This document shows positions 9,239-19,219 of a stretch of 64,000 nucleotides of DNA, in pieces. How positions within the stretch are numbered: position 1 is the stretch's first letter; every line of letters begins with the position of its first letter. This stretch comes from Thermobrachium celere DSM 8682 (lineage in GTDB: Bacteria; Bacillota; Clostridia; Clostridiales; Caloramatoraceae). The stretch covers positions 111,927 through 175,926 of the forward strand of contig NZ_HF952018.1 of assembly GCF_000430995.1 (NCBI RefSeq), in the 5' to 3' direction. The notes under the pieces were generated by a model. That model saw only the letters and a program-made list of their open reading frames with translations. It was not told the DNA's origin and did not search any database. Position numbers and translations under genes: made by a program.

Positions 9239-10303
9239 ATGTTTGAGTTTGTCTATGGGAAAAGATTAAGATGTGGATATACAACAGGAAGCTGTGCACA
9301 GGCAGCAACTTTAGGATGTATATACCTTTTAAAGGGAATTAAACTTGATGAGGTTAAGATAGAAACAAAATCAGGAGTAAAACTTAATATAAATTTATAT
9401 GGACATAGAATTGATGATGGATGGGCAACCTGCTATGCAATTAAGGATGCAGGTGATGATATGGATGTTACAGATGGAATGAAGATATATGTAAAGTTAA
9501 AGGAGAGGGATGATGATAAGGTTTTAATAGATGGTGGAGTTGGAATAGGAAGATTTGTTGAGGATACCCCCTATGGTAAAAAGGGAGAGGCAGCAATAAA
9601 CAAAATTCCAAGAGAGATGATTGAAAAGGTGATAAGAAAGTTTTTAAGGGGAGCAGATGTCTTGGTTTATGCTCCAGATGGAGAGAAAATTGCAAAAAAA
9701 ACCTTCAATAGCAGATTGAAAATAGAAGGTGGAATTTCTATTCTTGGAACAACAGGAATAGTAAAGCCTATGTCAAATGAGGCACTTTTAAAGACAATTT
9801 TTATGGAATTAGAAATAAAAAGAAAAACAGGGGATGAAATTGTTTTGTGTTTTGGAAATCATGGAGAGGAGTTTGCTTTAAAAAAAGGATTAGGAGAAGG
9901 TGTAATTATATCTAATTTTGTAGGTGAATCGTTGCAGTATGCGAAAATATTAGGATTTAAAAGGGTAACATTGGTGGGACATGTTGGCAAATTATGCAAA
10001 GTAAGTATAGGTGCCTTTAATACCCATAGCCACATATCAGATTTGAGGATGGAGTCCTTTGTGTATTATCTTGCTAAAAATCATATTGATTATGAGGTAA
10101 TTGATAAAGTAGATAAAATGACAACAGCTGAGGAGGTTGTGTGTTTTTTAGTGGATAATGGGTATAACTTTGTTATTTTGGATATGTTAAATGGAGCAAT
10201 TTTTAAGATAAAGAGACTTTTAGGGGATGATTTTAATATAAGGATTGTAATGTATACATTTAGAGGTGATGTATTTGATAGTTGTTGGGATAGGACCAGG
10301 TAA
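9239..10303 (+). CDS. cbiD: Cobalt-precorrin-5B C1-methyltransferase
   Basis: Adds the C-1 methyl group in the anaerobic pathway using SAM. The 354-residue protein opens with RCGYTTGSCAQAATLG, the hallmark of CbiD, and later has GGISILGTTGIVKPMSNEAL and a VGHVGKLCKVS block. It follows cbiC by one base and overlaps cbiE. Family length is normal. CbiD has no sequence relation to the other methyltransferases in this cluster, which makes it a clear marker for the cobalt-early route. Confidence 0.96.
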   Translation: MFEFVYGKRLRCGYTTGSCAQAATLGCIYLLKGIKLDEVKIETKSGVKLNINLYGHRIDDGWATCYAIKDAGDDMDVTDGMKIYVKLKERDDDKVLIDGGVGIGRFVEDTPYGKKGEAAINKIPREMIEKVIRKFLRGADVLVYAPDGEKIAKKTFNSRLKIEGGISILGTTGIVKPMSNEALLKTIFMELEIKRKTGDEIVLCFGNHGEEFALKKGLGEGVIISNFVGESLQYAKILGFKRVTLVGHVGKLCKVSIGAFNTHSHISDLRMESFVYYLAKNHIDYEVIDKVDKMTTAEEVVCFLVDNGYNFVILDMLNGAIFKIKRLLGDDFNIRIVMYTFRGDVFDSCWDRTR

Positions 10304-10838
10304 TCTAAGGTATGCAAGTCTTGAGGCAGTTGAAAGGATTAAAAATTCAAATAAGGTTGTAGCATTTAAAAGGGTTGCAAAGGATTTGGAAGAGATATGT
10401 ACACCTATTATTATAAAATCATTAGATGAACTTTTAAATTATAAGGATGCTTGTTTTGTAGCATCGGGAGACCCCTGTCTTTATGGTGTTTTAGAGTATC
10501 TTATAAAAAACAACATAGAGGTAGAGGAGGTTGTTTCATCTATTTCATCTGTTCAGTATATGTTTTCTAAAATAAAAAGAAGCTGGTCAAATGCAAAAAT
10601 CATAAGTCTTCACGGCAGAGATTTTGAGGATATAAATTCAGGTGTGTATGCAATTTTTACCGATAGAATTAATTCACCTAGTTCTATTTCTAAAAAACTA
10701 TTTGAAATGGGTAAAAGGGGACGAATTTTTGTAGGATACAACCTATCTTACCCTGATGAGAAAATAGTAGAGGGAAAAATTGGAGATTGCTTTAGAGAAT
10801 TTTCAGATTTAAGTGTGGTGATTTGTTATGTGGATTAG
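10275..10838 (+). CDS. cbiE: Cobalt-precorrin-7 C5-methyltransferase
   Basis: SAM-dependent tetrapyrrole methylase with the N-terminal VVGIGPGN motif and the ASGDPCLYGVLEYL block. I choose the TTG at 10275 because it has GAGGTG six bases upstream; GTG 10266 and ATG 10269 overlap that site. The protein is about 187 residues, short for CbiE but common in clostridia where cbiT is a separate gene. It overlaps cbiD by 29 bases and cbiT by 11 bases. CbiE and CbiT act together on cobalt-precorrin-7. Confidence 0.88.
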   Translation: MIVVGIGPGNLRYASLEAVERIKNSNKVVAFKRVAKDLEEICTPIIIKSLDELLNYKDACFVASGDPCLYGVLEYLIKNNIEVEEVVSSISSVQYMFSKIKRSWSNAKIISLHGRDFEDINSGVYAIFTDRINSPSSISKKLFEMGKRGRIFVGYNLSYPDEKIVEGKIGDCFREFSDLSVVICYVD

Positions 10839-11358
10839 GGATGAAGAGTTTATTCGTTCAAGGGTGCCTATGACTAAGTTTGAAACAAGAGTAGTATCTT
10901 TAGCACTCCTTGATATTAAAGAGGGAGATGTTCTTTTAGACATAGGTGCAGGTACAGGAAGTATTTCAATACAGGCAAGTAAATTAGGTGCAAAGGTTAT
11001 TTCAATAGAAAAGGATATGGAGGCTATAGATATTATTAAAAGGAATATAGAAAAGTTTAATGTTGATATAAGGGTAATAAACAAAAGAGCAGAGGAGGTT
11101 ATTTTAGATTTAGATTTTGATAAATGTTTTATAGGTGGAACAGATGGAAATATAGAAGAAATATTAAACCTTGTAGATAGGAGGCTAAAAAGGGGAGGTA
11201 TAATAGTAGCTAATTTTATTACAAACAAGTATATCAAAATGCTTGAAGGTTTAGGTAATTATAATTTAGAAGTTAAGCTTATAAATATAGCAAATTTTGA
11301 TGGAATTATGTTTAGAGCAAATAATCCTGTGTTTATTGTAAAGGCGGTGAAAAGTTGA
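10828..11358 (+). CDS. cbiT: Cobalt-precorrin-6B C15-methyltransferase (decarboxylating)
   Basis: A 176-residue class I SAM-dependent methyltransferase. It begins with the family block IRDEEFIRSRVPMTK and has the SAM-binding motif LLDIGAGTGSISIQAS at about residues 36-50. CbiT methylates C-15 and decarboxylates the acetate side chain at C-12. It overlaps cbiE upstream and cbiL downstream by four bases. Confidence 0.94.
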   Translation: MWIRDEEFIRSRVPMTKFETRVVSLALLDIKEGDVLLDIGAGTGSISIQASKLGAKVISIEKDMEAIDIIKRNIEKFNVDIRVINKRAEEVILDLDFDKCFIGGTDGNIEEILNLVDRRLKRGGIIVANFITNKYIKMLEGLGNYNLEVKLINIANFDGIMFRANNPVFIVKAVKS

Positions 11359-11999
11359 AACTTATAGGAATTGGAGTAGGGCCTGGAGATTTTGAACTTT
11401 TGACTCTAAAGGCAGTTAAAGAAATAGAAGGGGCAGCGTATATATTTATTCCTGAATCAAAGGGTAAGTCTATTGCCTATGAGATAGCAAAACCTATTTT
11501 AAAAAATAGGCAAAATATTGTTTTTCTTGATATTCCAATGGGATGTAGTAGGGATGTATATAGAAGCTGTGCACAAAGGATAATGGAGGTTTCTAGGGAT
11601 AAAACATCAGTATTTTTGACATTAGGTGACCCAAATGTTTACAGTACTTTTACCTATACAGCAGAGGAGATAAAAAAAATGGGTGGTGAGGCTTATACAA
11701 TATCTGGAATACCATCCTTTATTGCTGCTTCATCTGCTATAGGAGTCCCTCTCTTAAAAAAGGGTGAAAAAATGATTGTTTGTGACTCGGTTGAAGGACT
11801 TTCATTAGAAAATATTGATACGGTAGTTGTTTTAAAAACAGTAGATAAAGAGAAAATATTAGATTTTTTTGAAGAGAGGGGATTTAAATATTTTTATATA
11901 AGAAGATGCACTCAAAAAGATGAGTTGATTTTAACAAATAGGCAAGAAATATTAATGGATACAGACTATCTTTCAATGATTGTGGCAAGAAGGAGATGA
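11355..11999 (+). CDS. cbiL: Cobalt-precorrin-2 C20-methyltransferase
   Basis: Tetrapyrrole methylase of 214 residues starting with TTG at 11355 inside the cbiT stop (GTTGA). The N-terminal [17 protein letters not shown] and the GDPNVYSTFTYTA block are typical of CbiL/CobI. It performs the first methylation after cobalt insertion. Sequence order in the cluster (L, F, G, H, J) follows the usual clostridial arrangement. Confidence 0.93.
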   Translation: MKLIGIGVGPGDFELLTLKAVKEIEGAAYIFIPESKGKSIAYEIAKPILKNRQNIVFLDIPMGCSRDVYRSCAQRIMEVSRDKTSVFLTLGDPNVYSTFTYTAEEIKKMGGEAYTISGIPSFIAASSAIGVPLLKKGEKMIVCDSVEGLSLENIDTVVVLKTVDKEKILDFFEERGFKYFYIRRCTQKDELILTNRQEILMDTDYLSMIVARRR

Positions 12000-12003
12000 T
12001 TTT

Positions 12004-12756
12004 ATGGTTTATTTTATAGGTGCAGGACCTGGAGATGTAGATTTAATTACAGTAAAGGGTAGAAAACTTTTACAAGAGGCAGATGTAGTTGTATATGCAG
12101 GTTCTTTAGTTTCCACAGAACATTTAAACTTCTGTAAAGAAGATGTTGAATTTTATGATAGTTCATCTATGAATTTAGATGAAATAACTCAGGTTATATA
12201 TAACGCTTATAAAAAGGGTAAAAAGGTTGTTAGGCTTCATACAGGAGATCCTACTATATATGGTGCTATACTTGAGCAGATGAGGGAACTTGATAAGTTG
12301 AATATTCCCTATGAGGTTGTTCCAGGGGTATCCTCCTTTACTGCAAGCTGTGCAAGGATAAAGAGGGAGTTTACAGTTCCTGATGTTACTCAAACAGTTA
12401 TCCTAACAAGAATTTCAGGTAGAACCTATGTACCAGAAGAGGAGGATTTAGAAGGTTTAGCAGCTCACAAATCTTCAATGGCAATATTTTTATCTGTACA
12501 CGATATAGATAGGGTTGTTGAAAAATTAAAAAGAGGTTATAAAGATGAAAATGTACCCTGTGCAGTTGTATATAAGGCAACTTGGCAGGATGAGAAGGTC
12601 ATTATTGGAACATTAAAGGATATTGCAGAAAAAGTTAAGGAGAAAAACATAAAAAAGACTGCCCAGATATTGGTGGGATATTTTTTAGATGACTGTGGTA
12701 CCTATAGCAAATTATATGACAAAAAATTTAGTCACGAATTTAGGGATGCACTATGA
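12004..12756 (+). CDS. cbiF: Cobalt-precorrin-4 C11-methyltransferase
   Basis: The ATG at 12004, with AGGAG about nine bases upstream, gives MVYFIGAGPGDVDLITVKG, the conserved CbiF N-terminus. Further motifs are YAGSLVSTEHL, RLHTGDPTIYGAI and VPGVSSFTASCA. The 250-residue length is normal. An in-frame codon at 11980 would overlap cbiL and adds a non-conserved extension. It adds the C-11 methyl group and is tightly coupled to cbiG by a four-base overlap. Confidence 0.95.
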   Translation: MVYFIGAGPGDVDLITVKGRKLLQEADVVVYAGSLVSTEHLNFCKEDVEFYDSSSMNLDEITQVIYNAYKKGKKVVRLHTGDPTIYGAILEQMRELDKLNIPYEVVPGVSSFTASCARIKREFTVPDVTQTVILTRISGRTYVPEEEDLEGLAAHKSSMAIFLSVHDIDRVVEKLKRGYKDENVPCAVVYKATWQDEKVIIGTLKDIAEKVKEKNIKKTAQILVGYFLDDCGTYSKLYDKKFSHEFRDAL

Positions 12757-13697
12757 TTAGCATTATATATTTTACAAGCTATGGAGAGAAGATTGCCTAT
12801 AGATTAAAGGATTATTTTAATGAAGTTTGTTTATATAATAAAAGCACCTATAGAGATAATTTAAAAGAAATATTTAAAAATTCAAGGGCTGTAATTTTTA
12901 TATCCTCAACAGGAATAGCTGTAAGATTAGTAGCTAAATTTTTAAAATCAAAGTATGAAGACCCTGCAGTAATTGTAATAGATGATGGGGCAAATTTTGT
13001 AATAAGCCTACTTTCTGGGCATATAGGCGGTGCTAATGAACTTTGTAAAAATGTAGCAAATATATTGAAGGCAACACCAGTTATAACAACTTCAACAGAT
13101 ATACATAATATTGATTCAGTTGATGTATTTGCAAAGAAAAAAGGTATGGTTATTGAAAATAAGGAAAGTTTAAAGCTCATTTCCTCGGCAATGATAGAGG
13201 AAGAAAAGATAGATTTGATTAAGGATGTAGAAGTTGAATATGATTATATAAATAAATGTAAGGATGCAGATATTGCTCTTTATATAACCTATAAAATGGT
13301 TAAAGATAAAAGGCCACATTTAATATTAAGGCCTAAGGTTTTAAATGTTGGAATTGGTTTAAAAAGAGGAATAAGCATTGATACCCTTTATGACGTGCTC
13401 AACACAGCCTTTATAAAAAATGATTTAAGTATAAATTCTATAAAACAGATTGCAAGTTTTGAACTTAAGAAGGAGGAAGAAGCACTTTGGGGGCTTAAAG
13501 AAAGATTAAAGGTACCTCTTATTTTCTTTACAAAAGATGAGATAAATAGGATAGATTGTGAAAGAGATGATTTTGTATATAAAAGCGTAGGTGTTAATGC
13601 TGTTTCAGAACCCTGTGCAAGGCTACTTGGAGGTAGACTTATCGTAAAGAAGTTTAAAAAGGATGGAATAACAATATCAGTTTGTCTGGAGGAGTAG
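12753..13697 (+). CDS. cbiG: Cobalt-precorrin-5A hydrolase
   Basis: Opens the ring-A delta-lactone and releases acetaldehyde during anaerobic ring contraction. The 314-residue protein has the N-terminal CbiG domain with FISSTGIAVRLVAKF and DPAVIVIDDGANFVISLLSGHIGGAN, and the C-terminal domain with LNVGIGLKRGIS and GVNAVSEPCARLLG. Both domains are intact. The gene overlaps cbiF by four bases and cbiH starts one base after it. Confidence 0.94.
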   Translation: MISIIYFTSYGEKIAYRLKDYFNEVCLYNKSTYRDNLKEIFKNSRAVIFISSTGIAVRLVAKFLKSKYEDPAVIVIDDGANFVISLLSGHIGGANELCKNVANILKATPVITTSTDIHNIDSVDVFAKKKGMVIENKESLKLISSAMIEEEKIDLIKDVEVEYDYINKCKDADIALYITYKMVKDKRPHLILRPKVLNVGIGLKRGISIDTLYDVLNTAFIKNDLSINSIKQIASFELKKEEEALWGLKERLKVPLIFFTKDEINRIDCERDDFVYKSVGVNAVSEPCARLLGGRLIVKKFKKDGITISVCLEE

Positions 13698-13698
13698 T

Positions 13699-14418
13699 AT
13701 GGGAAAAATTTATGTAGTTTCAATTTCATCTGGCAATATTTTAGATATGTCTAAGAGGGCTATGGATGCAATTAAAGACTCTGATATAGTTGTTGGATAT
13801 ACAGGATATATAAGCCTAATAGAAGAGTTAATAAGGGAAAAGGAAGTTTATTCAAATTCTATGAAGGGGGAAATAGAAAGGTGTAAATATGCTATAAACA
13901 AGGCAAGAGAAGGTAAAAGGGTTTCGATTATAAGTTCAGGTGATGCATGTCTTTATGGTATGGCAGGGCCAATATATGAGATGGCAGATGGTGTAGAAGT
14001 TGAATATATACCAGGTATAACAGCTGCTTTTTTGGCAGCTTCTCAACTTGGTGCACCAATAATGCATGATATGTGTACAATTAGCTTAAGTGACCTATTA
14101 ACTCCCTTTGATGTAATAGAGAGGCGAATTAAATTAGCTGCAGAGGCTGACTTTGTGATTGCACTATATAATCCTAAAAGTTTAGGAAGGATTAATCATC
14201 TTGAATATGCTATGAATATTATTAGGCTCTATAGAAGGGATAGTACTCCAGTTGGTATTGTTAAAAATGCCCTACGACAAAATCAAGAGGTTATCATTTC
14301 AAACATAAGGAATATGAATTATGATTTCATTGATATGTCAACTGTAATTATAGTAGGAAATAGCCAAACCTATATAAAAAATGGATATATGATAACACCA
14401 AGGGGGTACAGGTTTTGA
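13699..14418 (+). CDS. cbiH: Cobalt-precorrin-3B C17-methyltransferase
   Basis: SAM-dependent methylase that drives ring contraction. The 239-residue protein begins GKIYVVSISSGNILDMSKRA, has VVGYTGYISLIEEL, ISSGDACLYGMAGPIYEM and EYIPGITAAFLAASQLGAP, which match CbiH/CobJ. The N-terminal glycine motif reads SISSGN, where GIGPG is more usual, a mild deviation. A GGAGGAG site precedes the ATG. It overlaps cbiJ by four bases. Confidence 0.94.
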   Translation: MGKIYVVSISSGNILDMSKRAMDAIKDSDIVVGYTGYISLIEELIREKEVYSNSMKGEIERCKYAINKAREGKRVSIISSGDACLYGMAGPIYEMADGVEVEYIPGITAAFLAASQLGAPIMHDMCTISLSDLLTPFDVIERRIKLAAEADFVIALYNPKSLGRINHLEYAMNIIRLYRRDSTPVGIVKNALRQNQEVIISNIRNMNYDFIDMSTVIIVGNSQTYIKNGYMITPRGYRF

Positions 14419-15140
14419 TATGGATTATAGGTGGAACATCTGAAACGAGAATATTGCTTGAAGGGATAGAAAGGGATTATATATTAACGGTTGCTACATT
14501 AGATGGGAAAAGAGAATATGAAAAGTATAATCCTATTGTTTTAAGGCTTGGGTTTGAGGATATGCTTGATTTTATAGAAAAAAACAAGATAGATGTTGTT
14601 GTTGATATTTCACATCCCTATGCCAAAAATGTAAGCAAAAATGCAAAGGAGGCCTGTAGGGTTAAAAATATACCTTATTTAAGATACGAAAGAGACAGGG
14701 TTGATTTGAAGGGATGCATTGTTTTTAGGGATTATTATGAATGTAATAATTTTATAAAAACAAAGAAGGGAACCTTTTTGTTTACAATAGGTTCTAAGAA
14801 TATTCATATATTTGAGAAGGATAGAGGAGATAGAAGGTATATATATAGGATTTTACCTTCTGTTGAAGGAATAAATGAATGTATGAAACAAAACATTGAA
14901 CTTGATAGAATAATTGCAATAAAGGGCCCCTTTTCTGTGGAGTTTAATATGGCAATTTTGAAGGAATATAAGGCTGATTATATAATTATGAAAAATAGTG
15001 GAGTGCTAGGTGGCACGATTGAAAAGATAAGGGCAGCACAAAATTTAGGTGTTATTCCACTTGTTATTGATAGGGAGGAGGCTATTGGTCTTAATATTGA
15101 AGATATATTGAAAATAATAAATAAGGGGGCGATTATATGA
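14415..15140 (+). CDS. cbiJ: Cobalt-precorrin-6A reductase
   Basis: NAD(P)H-dependent reductase of the corrin macrocycle, 241 residues. It starts with TTG inside the cbiH stop and reads MIWIIGGTSETRILLEGI, the nucleotide-binding motif of the CobK/CbiJ family. Other conserved stretches are VVDISHPYAKNVSKNA, LFTIGSKNI and the IMKNSGVLGGTIEKIRAA block. Overlap with hemA is four bases. Confidence 0.92.
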   Translation: MIWIIGGTSETRILLEGIERDYILTVATLDGKREYEKYNPIVLRLGFEDMLDFIEKNKIDVVVDISHPYAKNVSKNAKEACRVKNIPYLRYERDRVDLKGCIVFRDYYECNNFIKTKKGTFLFTIGSKNIHIFEKDRGDRRYIYRILPSVEGINECMKQNIELDRIIAIKGPFSVEFNMAILKEYKADYIIMKNSGVLGGTIEKIRAAQNLGVIPLVIDREEAIGLNIEDILKIINKGAII

Positions 15141-16306
15141 TTTATATGATTGGAATTTCTAAGGATGTTCCCCTTGATATAAGACAGAAATTGTCCTTTA
15201 CAAAAAGTAGGCATAAAGAAATTCTTTTTAATATTAAACAAATTGTAGATGGCTGTGTTTTACTTTTAACCTGTAATAGAACTGAAGTTTACATAGAGGG
15301 TGAAAAGAAGATAGACGAGATAATAGAAGTTTTAGGTTTTAATGATTTTAAAGAAATCCTTTTTATAAAAGAAGAAAAGGAGTGTGTATTACATCTATTA
15401 AATGTAGCCTGTGGTTTTGATTCAAAGATATTAGGCGAAGAACAAATATTAGGTCAGATAAGGGATGCATTGACTTTATCGGAGGAATTGAAGACGGTTA
15501 GTGGTACATTAAAGAGGTTGTTTGATGTGGCACTATCCTGTGGTAAGGAGTTTAGAACAAAAAGTAGCTTAAATAGATATCCTGTATCATCTTCTTCAAT
15601 TGTGGTTAATTATTGTAAAAAACAAGGATTAAGAAGGTATATGCTACTTGGTTTTGGTGATGTAAATAAACTTACAGCAAAATATATTCTTTCATCAAAC
15701 TTTGATGTTTTATATATTGCAGTAAGGGATATTGAAAAGGTTGATATAGAGGATAGTAGGGTAAACATAATAAATTTCAAGGATAAAGATAAATACATAA
15801 AGGATGTTGAAGGTATTATTGCAGCAACTTCTGCACCTCATATTGTTTTAAAAAAAGAAGAGTTAAAGGAGTTTAGAGGATATATATTTGATTTAGCAGT
15901 TCCAAGGGATGTTGAAGATGTGAGTGATATAAAGGATATAGTTTATTTTGATATAGATACTATAACATCAATAAACGATGAAAATAAAGATAAAAGAAAA
16001 AGAGTGATGGAGGAAAATAGATTTATTATAGACAAACATCTAGAGGAATTTATGAATTATCTTAATACAAGGTGTCTTTCTGATGTAATAAAAAAGCTTC
16101 AAAATAGTTCAGATAGGGTTTATAAAAGGAGACTAAAGACGTACTTAAATAAATATCCAAAATGTGATTTTGAGACATTGGAAGTTTTATTTAAAAGTAC
16201 TTCTGATGCCTATGTAAATAGAGCTATAGAGGTGCTAAAACAAGAATATCTAGAGGGAAGAGGAGAAGAATGTTTAAGGATAGTGGAGAAGATATTTATG
16301 ATTTAA
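15137..16306 (+). CDS. hemA: Glutamyl-tRNA reductase
   Basis: First committed enzyme of tetrapyrrole synthesis, converting glutamyl-tRNA to glutamate-1-semialdehyde with NADPH. The 389-residue protein has the catalytic Cys in LLLTCNRTEVYIEG and the KILGEEQILGQI segment. The NADPH-binding domain (LLGFGDVNK) and C-terminal dimerisation helices are present. It overlaps cbiJ, tying the C5 pathway to cobalamin genes in one transcription unit. Confidence 0.95.
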   Translation: MIYMIGISKDVPLDIRQKLSFTKSRHKEILFNIKQIVDGCVLLLTCNRTEVYIEGEKKIDEIIEVLGFNDFKEILFIKEEKECVLHLLNVACGFDSKILGEEQILGQIRDALTLSEELKTVSGTLKRLFDVALSCGKEFRTKSSLNRYPVSSSSIVVNYCKKQGLRRYMLLGFGDVNKLTAKYILSSNFDVLYIAVRDIEKVDIEDSRVNIINFKDKDKYIKDVEGIIAATSAPHIVLKKEELKEFRGYIFDLAVPRDVEDVSDIKDIVYFDIDTITSINDENKDKRKRVMEENRFIIDKHLEEFMNYLNTRCLSDVIKKLQNSSDRVYKRRLKTYLNKYPKCDFETLEVLFKSTSDAYVNRAIEVLKQEYLEGRGEECLRIVEKIFMI

Positions 16307-16893
16307 ATTCAGGTTTTTTGGGAATTTATGTAGATAGGATAAGGGTTTTAATAGTAGGTGGTGGAAGGGTTGGATATTTAAAGGCCAAAGGACTTTTAAA
16401 TCAAGGAATTATACCAGATGTTATGTCAAGGGATTTTATTGATGATTTTAACAGATTAAATATAAATTTGATTAAAGATGAAGCTACTATAGATTTATTG
16501 AGTAAATATCATTTTATAGTGGTTGCGGTTAAGGAATATAAAGATTTAAAAAATATGCTTGATAAACTAAACAAGCTATATATTATATGTTCAGATAAAG
16601 AAGAGGGAAATAGTTTTATGCCTGCTATTTCCAAAAATAAAGGTTTTACTATGGCCATTACATCAAACGGAAGTCCAAAGGGAGCAGTTTTTTTAAGGGA
16701 TAAGCTTCTTAAAATTGCGTTTAGGTATGAAGATTTTTTATATGATATGAGGAAGATACGAGAAGAGGTTAAAAAAAGAGAAGATAAGGAAAAAATACTT
16801 GATTTTATATATAGCGATGATTTTTATTTTTTTTATCTAAAGAAGAAACATAAATTGGTTTTAAATATGTTCTTTGGAGGTTTTTATGATTAG
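16270..16893 (+). CDS. Precorrin-2 dehydrogenase / sirohydrochlorin-forming protein, SirC/Met8-like
   Basis: A 207-residue protein with the NAD-binding motif VLIVGGGRVGYLKAKGL at about residues 27-43 and an AITSNGSPKGAVFLRD segment matching the CysG-N/SirC family. It should oxidise precorrin-2 to sirohydrochlorin, the CbiX substrate. The gene lies between hemA and hemC, a common clostridial position. It overlaps hemA by 37 bases and hemC by 8. Whether it also inserts iron, as Met8p does, cannot be read from sequence. Confidence 0.82.
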   Translation: MFKDSGEDIYDLNSGFLGIYVDRIRVLIVGGGRVGYLKAKGLLNQGIIPDVMSRDFIDDFNRLNINLIKDEATIDLLSKYHFIVVAVKEYKDLKNMLDKLNKLYIICSDKEEGNSFMPAISKNKGFTMAITSNGSPKGAVFLRDKLLKIAFRYEDFLYDMRKIREEVKKREDKEKILDFIYSDDFYFFYLKKKHKLVLNMFFGGFYD

Positions 16894-17749
16894 AGTAGCA
16901 ACAAGAAAAAGTACACTTGCACAAGTTCAGGCAGATACAATAATTGATTTGATAAAAGAAAAGTTAAATATAGAGGCAAAAAAGGTTTTATATACTACAA
17001 AGGGTGATATGATACTTGATAAAACTTTAGATAAAGTTGGTGGAAAGGGACTTTTTACAAAGGATATAGAATATGCACTTTTAAAGGGAGAGGCAGATTG
17101 TGCAGTACATAGTATGAAGGATGTCCCCTTTGATTTAGGAGAGGAATTTCAAATAATTGCAACACCCGTTAGAGAGGATGCAAGGGATGCCTTTGTTTCA
17201 ATAAGTGGACAAAGTTTTTATGAACTTAGAAAGGGAGCAAGAATAGGTACAAGCAGTAGAAGAAGAGCTATGCAGCTTTTAAGTTTAAGAGGAGATTTAG
17301 AGATTGTACCAATAAGAGGGAATGTAGAAACAAGAATAAAAAAGATAGAGGAGGAAGAACTAGATGGAGTAGTCCTTGCGGCTGCAGGACTTAAGAGGCT
17401 AAATCTTGATGCAATAATTACTGATTATTTTGATGTAGATGAGTTTATTCCAGCAGCAAACCAAGGAATTTTAGGTGTTGAAATTTTGAGGAATAGCTCA
17501 TACAAAGAAACATTATCAAAGATAGATAATGAGGATGTTCATTTTTGTTGTAGGGTAGAAAAATATATAATGAAGCTATTAAATGGAGGGTGCCATAGTG
17601 CCTCTTGTGCCTATGCAAGATTAGAAAAAGATAGAATCTATATTGTTGCTGCAAATGAAGTTTCAGGAGTTTTAAAAAAGAGTAGTATTGAGGGACATAA
17701 GGATGATTATATGAACTTATGTAATAGATTAGTCCAAAAAATATCTTAG
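16886..17749 (+). CDS. hemC: Hydroxymethylbilane synthase
   Basis: Polymerises four porphobilinogen units. The ATG at 16886 after GGAGG gives MIRVATRKSTLAQVQ, the family start. Key regions are KGLFTKDIEYALL, CAVHSMKDVPFDL, GTSSRRRAMQL and the dipyrromethane-cofactor Cys in LLNGGCHSASCAYA near residue 238. The protein is 287 residues, somewhat shorter than the 300-310 usual, with a compact C-terminal domain. Confidence 0.95.
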   Translation: MIRVATRKSTLAQVQADTIIDLIKEKLNIEAKKVLYTTKGDMILDKTLDKVGGKGLFTKDIEYALLKGEADCAVHSMKDVPFDLGEEFQIIATPVREDARDAFVSISGQSFYELRKGARIGTSSRRRAMQLLSLRGDLEIVPIRGNVETRIKKIEEEELDGVVLAAAGLKRLNLDAIITDYFDVDEFIPAANQGILGVEILRNSSYKETLSKIDNEDVHFCCRVEKYIMKLLNGGCHSASCAYARLEKDRIYIVAANEVSGVLKKSSIEGHKDDYMNLCNRLVQKIS

Positions 17750-17758
17750 GAGGATATT

Positions 17759-19219
17759 ATGGGAAAGGTTTATTTAATAGGTGCAGGACCTGGAGATGAG
17801 GAATTATTAACATTAAAGGCAGTTAATAAAATTAAAGAGGCTGATGTAATTTTGTATGATAATCTTATAAATACTAATATATTAAGTTATGCAAAGGATG
17901 GTGCTAAATTAGTCTTTTGCGGTAAAAGGGCAGGTAAACACTATAAAACTCAAGAGGAAATAAATGATTTAATAGTAGAGTATGCAAAAAAAGGATTGAG
18001 GGTTGTTAGACTTAAAGGTGGTGACCCATATATTTTTGGTAGAGGAGGAGAAGAGGTCCTAAGGCTATTTAGAGAGGATATAGATTTTGAAGTAGTATCT
18101 GGAGTTACATCTGCTATTTCTGCTCTAAATTATGCAGGTATCCCAGCTACCTATAGGGGAATAGCACAATCTTTTCATATTTTAACTGCAAGAAGTGAGA
18201 AGGAACTTAAATTAGATTTTAGTATTATTTCAAAGTTAGAAGGGACATTGGTGTTCTTAATGGGATTTAGGGAGATAGATATGATTTGCAAAAAATTAAT
18301 TGAAAATGGTAAGTCAAAAGAGACTCCCTGTGCTGTTATAGAGAGTGGTACAACAAGTAGACAGAGGGTATGTTGTGGTGTGCTTAATGATATAACAGAT
18401 AAAATTAAAGAACAAAATATTGGAACTCCTGCAATATTTGTAGTTGGAGATGTTGTAAGGTTTAGGGACAAACTTAATTGGTATGAAAAAAAACCTCTGT
18501 TTGGTAAAAGAGTATGTATAACTCGCCCAAAGAAACAGATGAGTGAACTTAAAAACAAGATATTAGAACTTGGTGGAGAGGTTTTAGAACTCCCTACAAT
18601 CAAAATAATAAAGATAGAGGGAGCTTTAGATAGATATATAGATAAATTAGATAAATATAATTTTGTTATTTTTACAAGTGTAAATGGTGTTGATATTTTC
18701 TTTGATGATTTAATTGAAAGAGAAATTGATATACGAACTATTAAAGCAAAGGTATATGCAATAGGTGAAAAAACTAAGGAGCAATTAAAAAGAAGAGGTA
18801 TTGTTGCAGCCTGTGGAGATGAATATACTCAAGAGGGTTTATTTGAAAAGATTAGGTTAGAAGTAAAGAAGGGCGATAAAGTATTAATTCCAAGAGCAAA
18901 GGGAGCAAGAGATTTTTTAATAGATGCATTAAAAAATATTGGAGTTGAAGTAGATGAAGTTTGTATTTATGAGTCAGGTTTAGAAATAGAGAGAGCGCAT
19001 GTAGATTGTGATATATATACCTTTGCAAGTCCTTCAACAGTTAAAAATTTTATAAAACTATATGGTAAAGATGTTTTAAAAAATAAAAAAATAGTTGCAA
19101 TTGGCCCTATAACAAGGGATGAACTTAGAAGAGAAGGATTTTCTGCAGAAATACCAAGAAAATATACGGTAGACGGAATAATAGAGACTATTTTAGGAGG
19201 TTATGAGGATGATTTATAG
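17759..19219 (+). CDS. cobA-hemD: Uroporphyrinogen-III C-methyltransferase / uroporphyrinogen-III synthase fusion
   Basis: A two-domain 486-residue protein. Residues 1 to about 245 are the SUMT methylase ([52 protein letters not shown]). From about 250 the HemD domain follows ([42 protein letters not shown]). The fusion closes the linear tetrapyrrole and immediately makes precorrin-2. It is typical of clostridia. It overlaps hemB by up to 17 bases. Confidence 0.95.
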   Translation: MGKVYLIGAGPGDEELLTLKAVNKIKEADVILYDNLINTNILSYAKDGAKLVFCGKRAGKHYKTQEEINDLIVEYAKKGLRVVRLKGGDPYIFGRGGEEVLRLFREDIDFEVVSGVTSAISALNYAGIPATYRGIAQSFHILTARSEKELKLDFSIISKLEGTLVFLMGFREIDMICKKLIENGKSKETPCAVIESGTTSRQRVCCGVLNDITDKIKEQNIGTPAIFVVGDVVRFRDKLNWYEKKPLFGKRVCITRPKKQMSELKNKILELGGEVLELPTIKIIKIEGALDRYIDKLDKYNFVIFTSVNGVDIFFDDLIEREIDIRTIKAKVYAIGEKTKEQLKRRGIVAACGDEYTQEGLFEKIRLEVKKGDKVLIPRAKGARDFLIDALKNIGVEVDEVCIYESGLEIERAHVDCDIYTFASPSTVKNFIKLYGKDVLKNKKIVAIGPITRDELRREGFSAEIPRKYTVDGIIETILGGYEDDL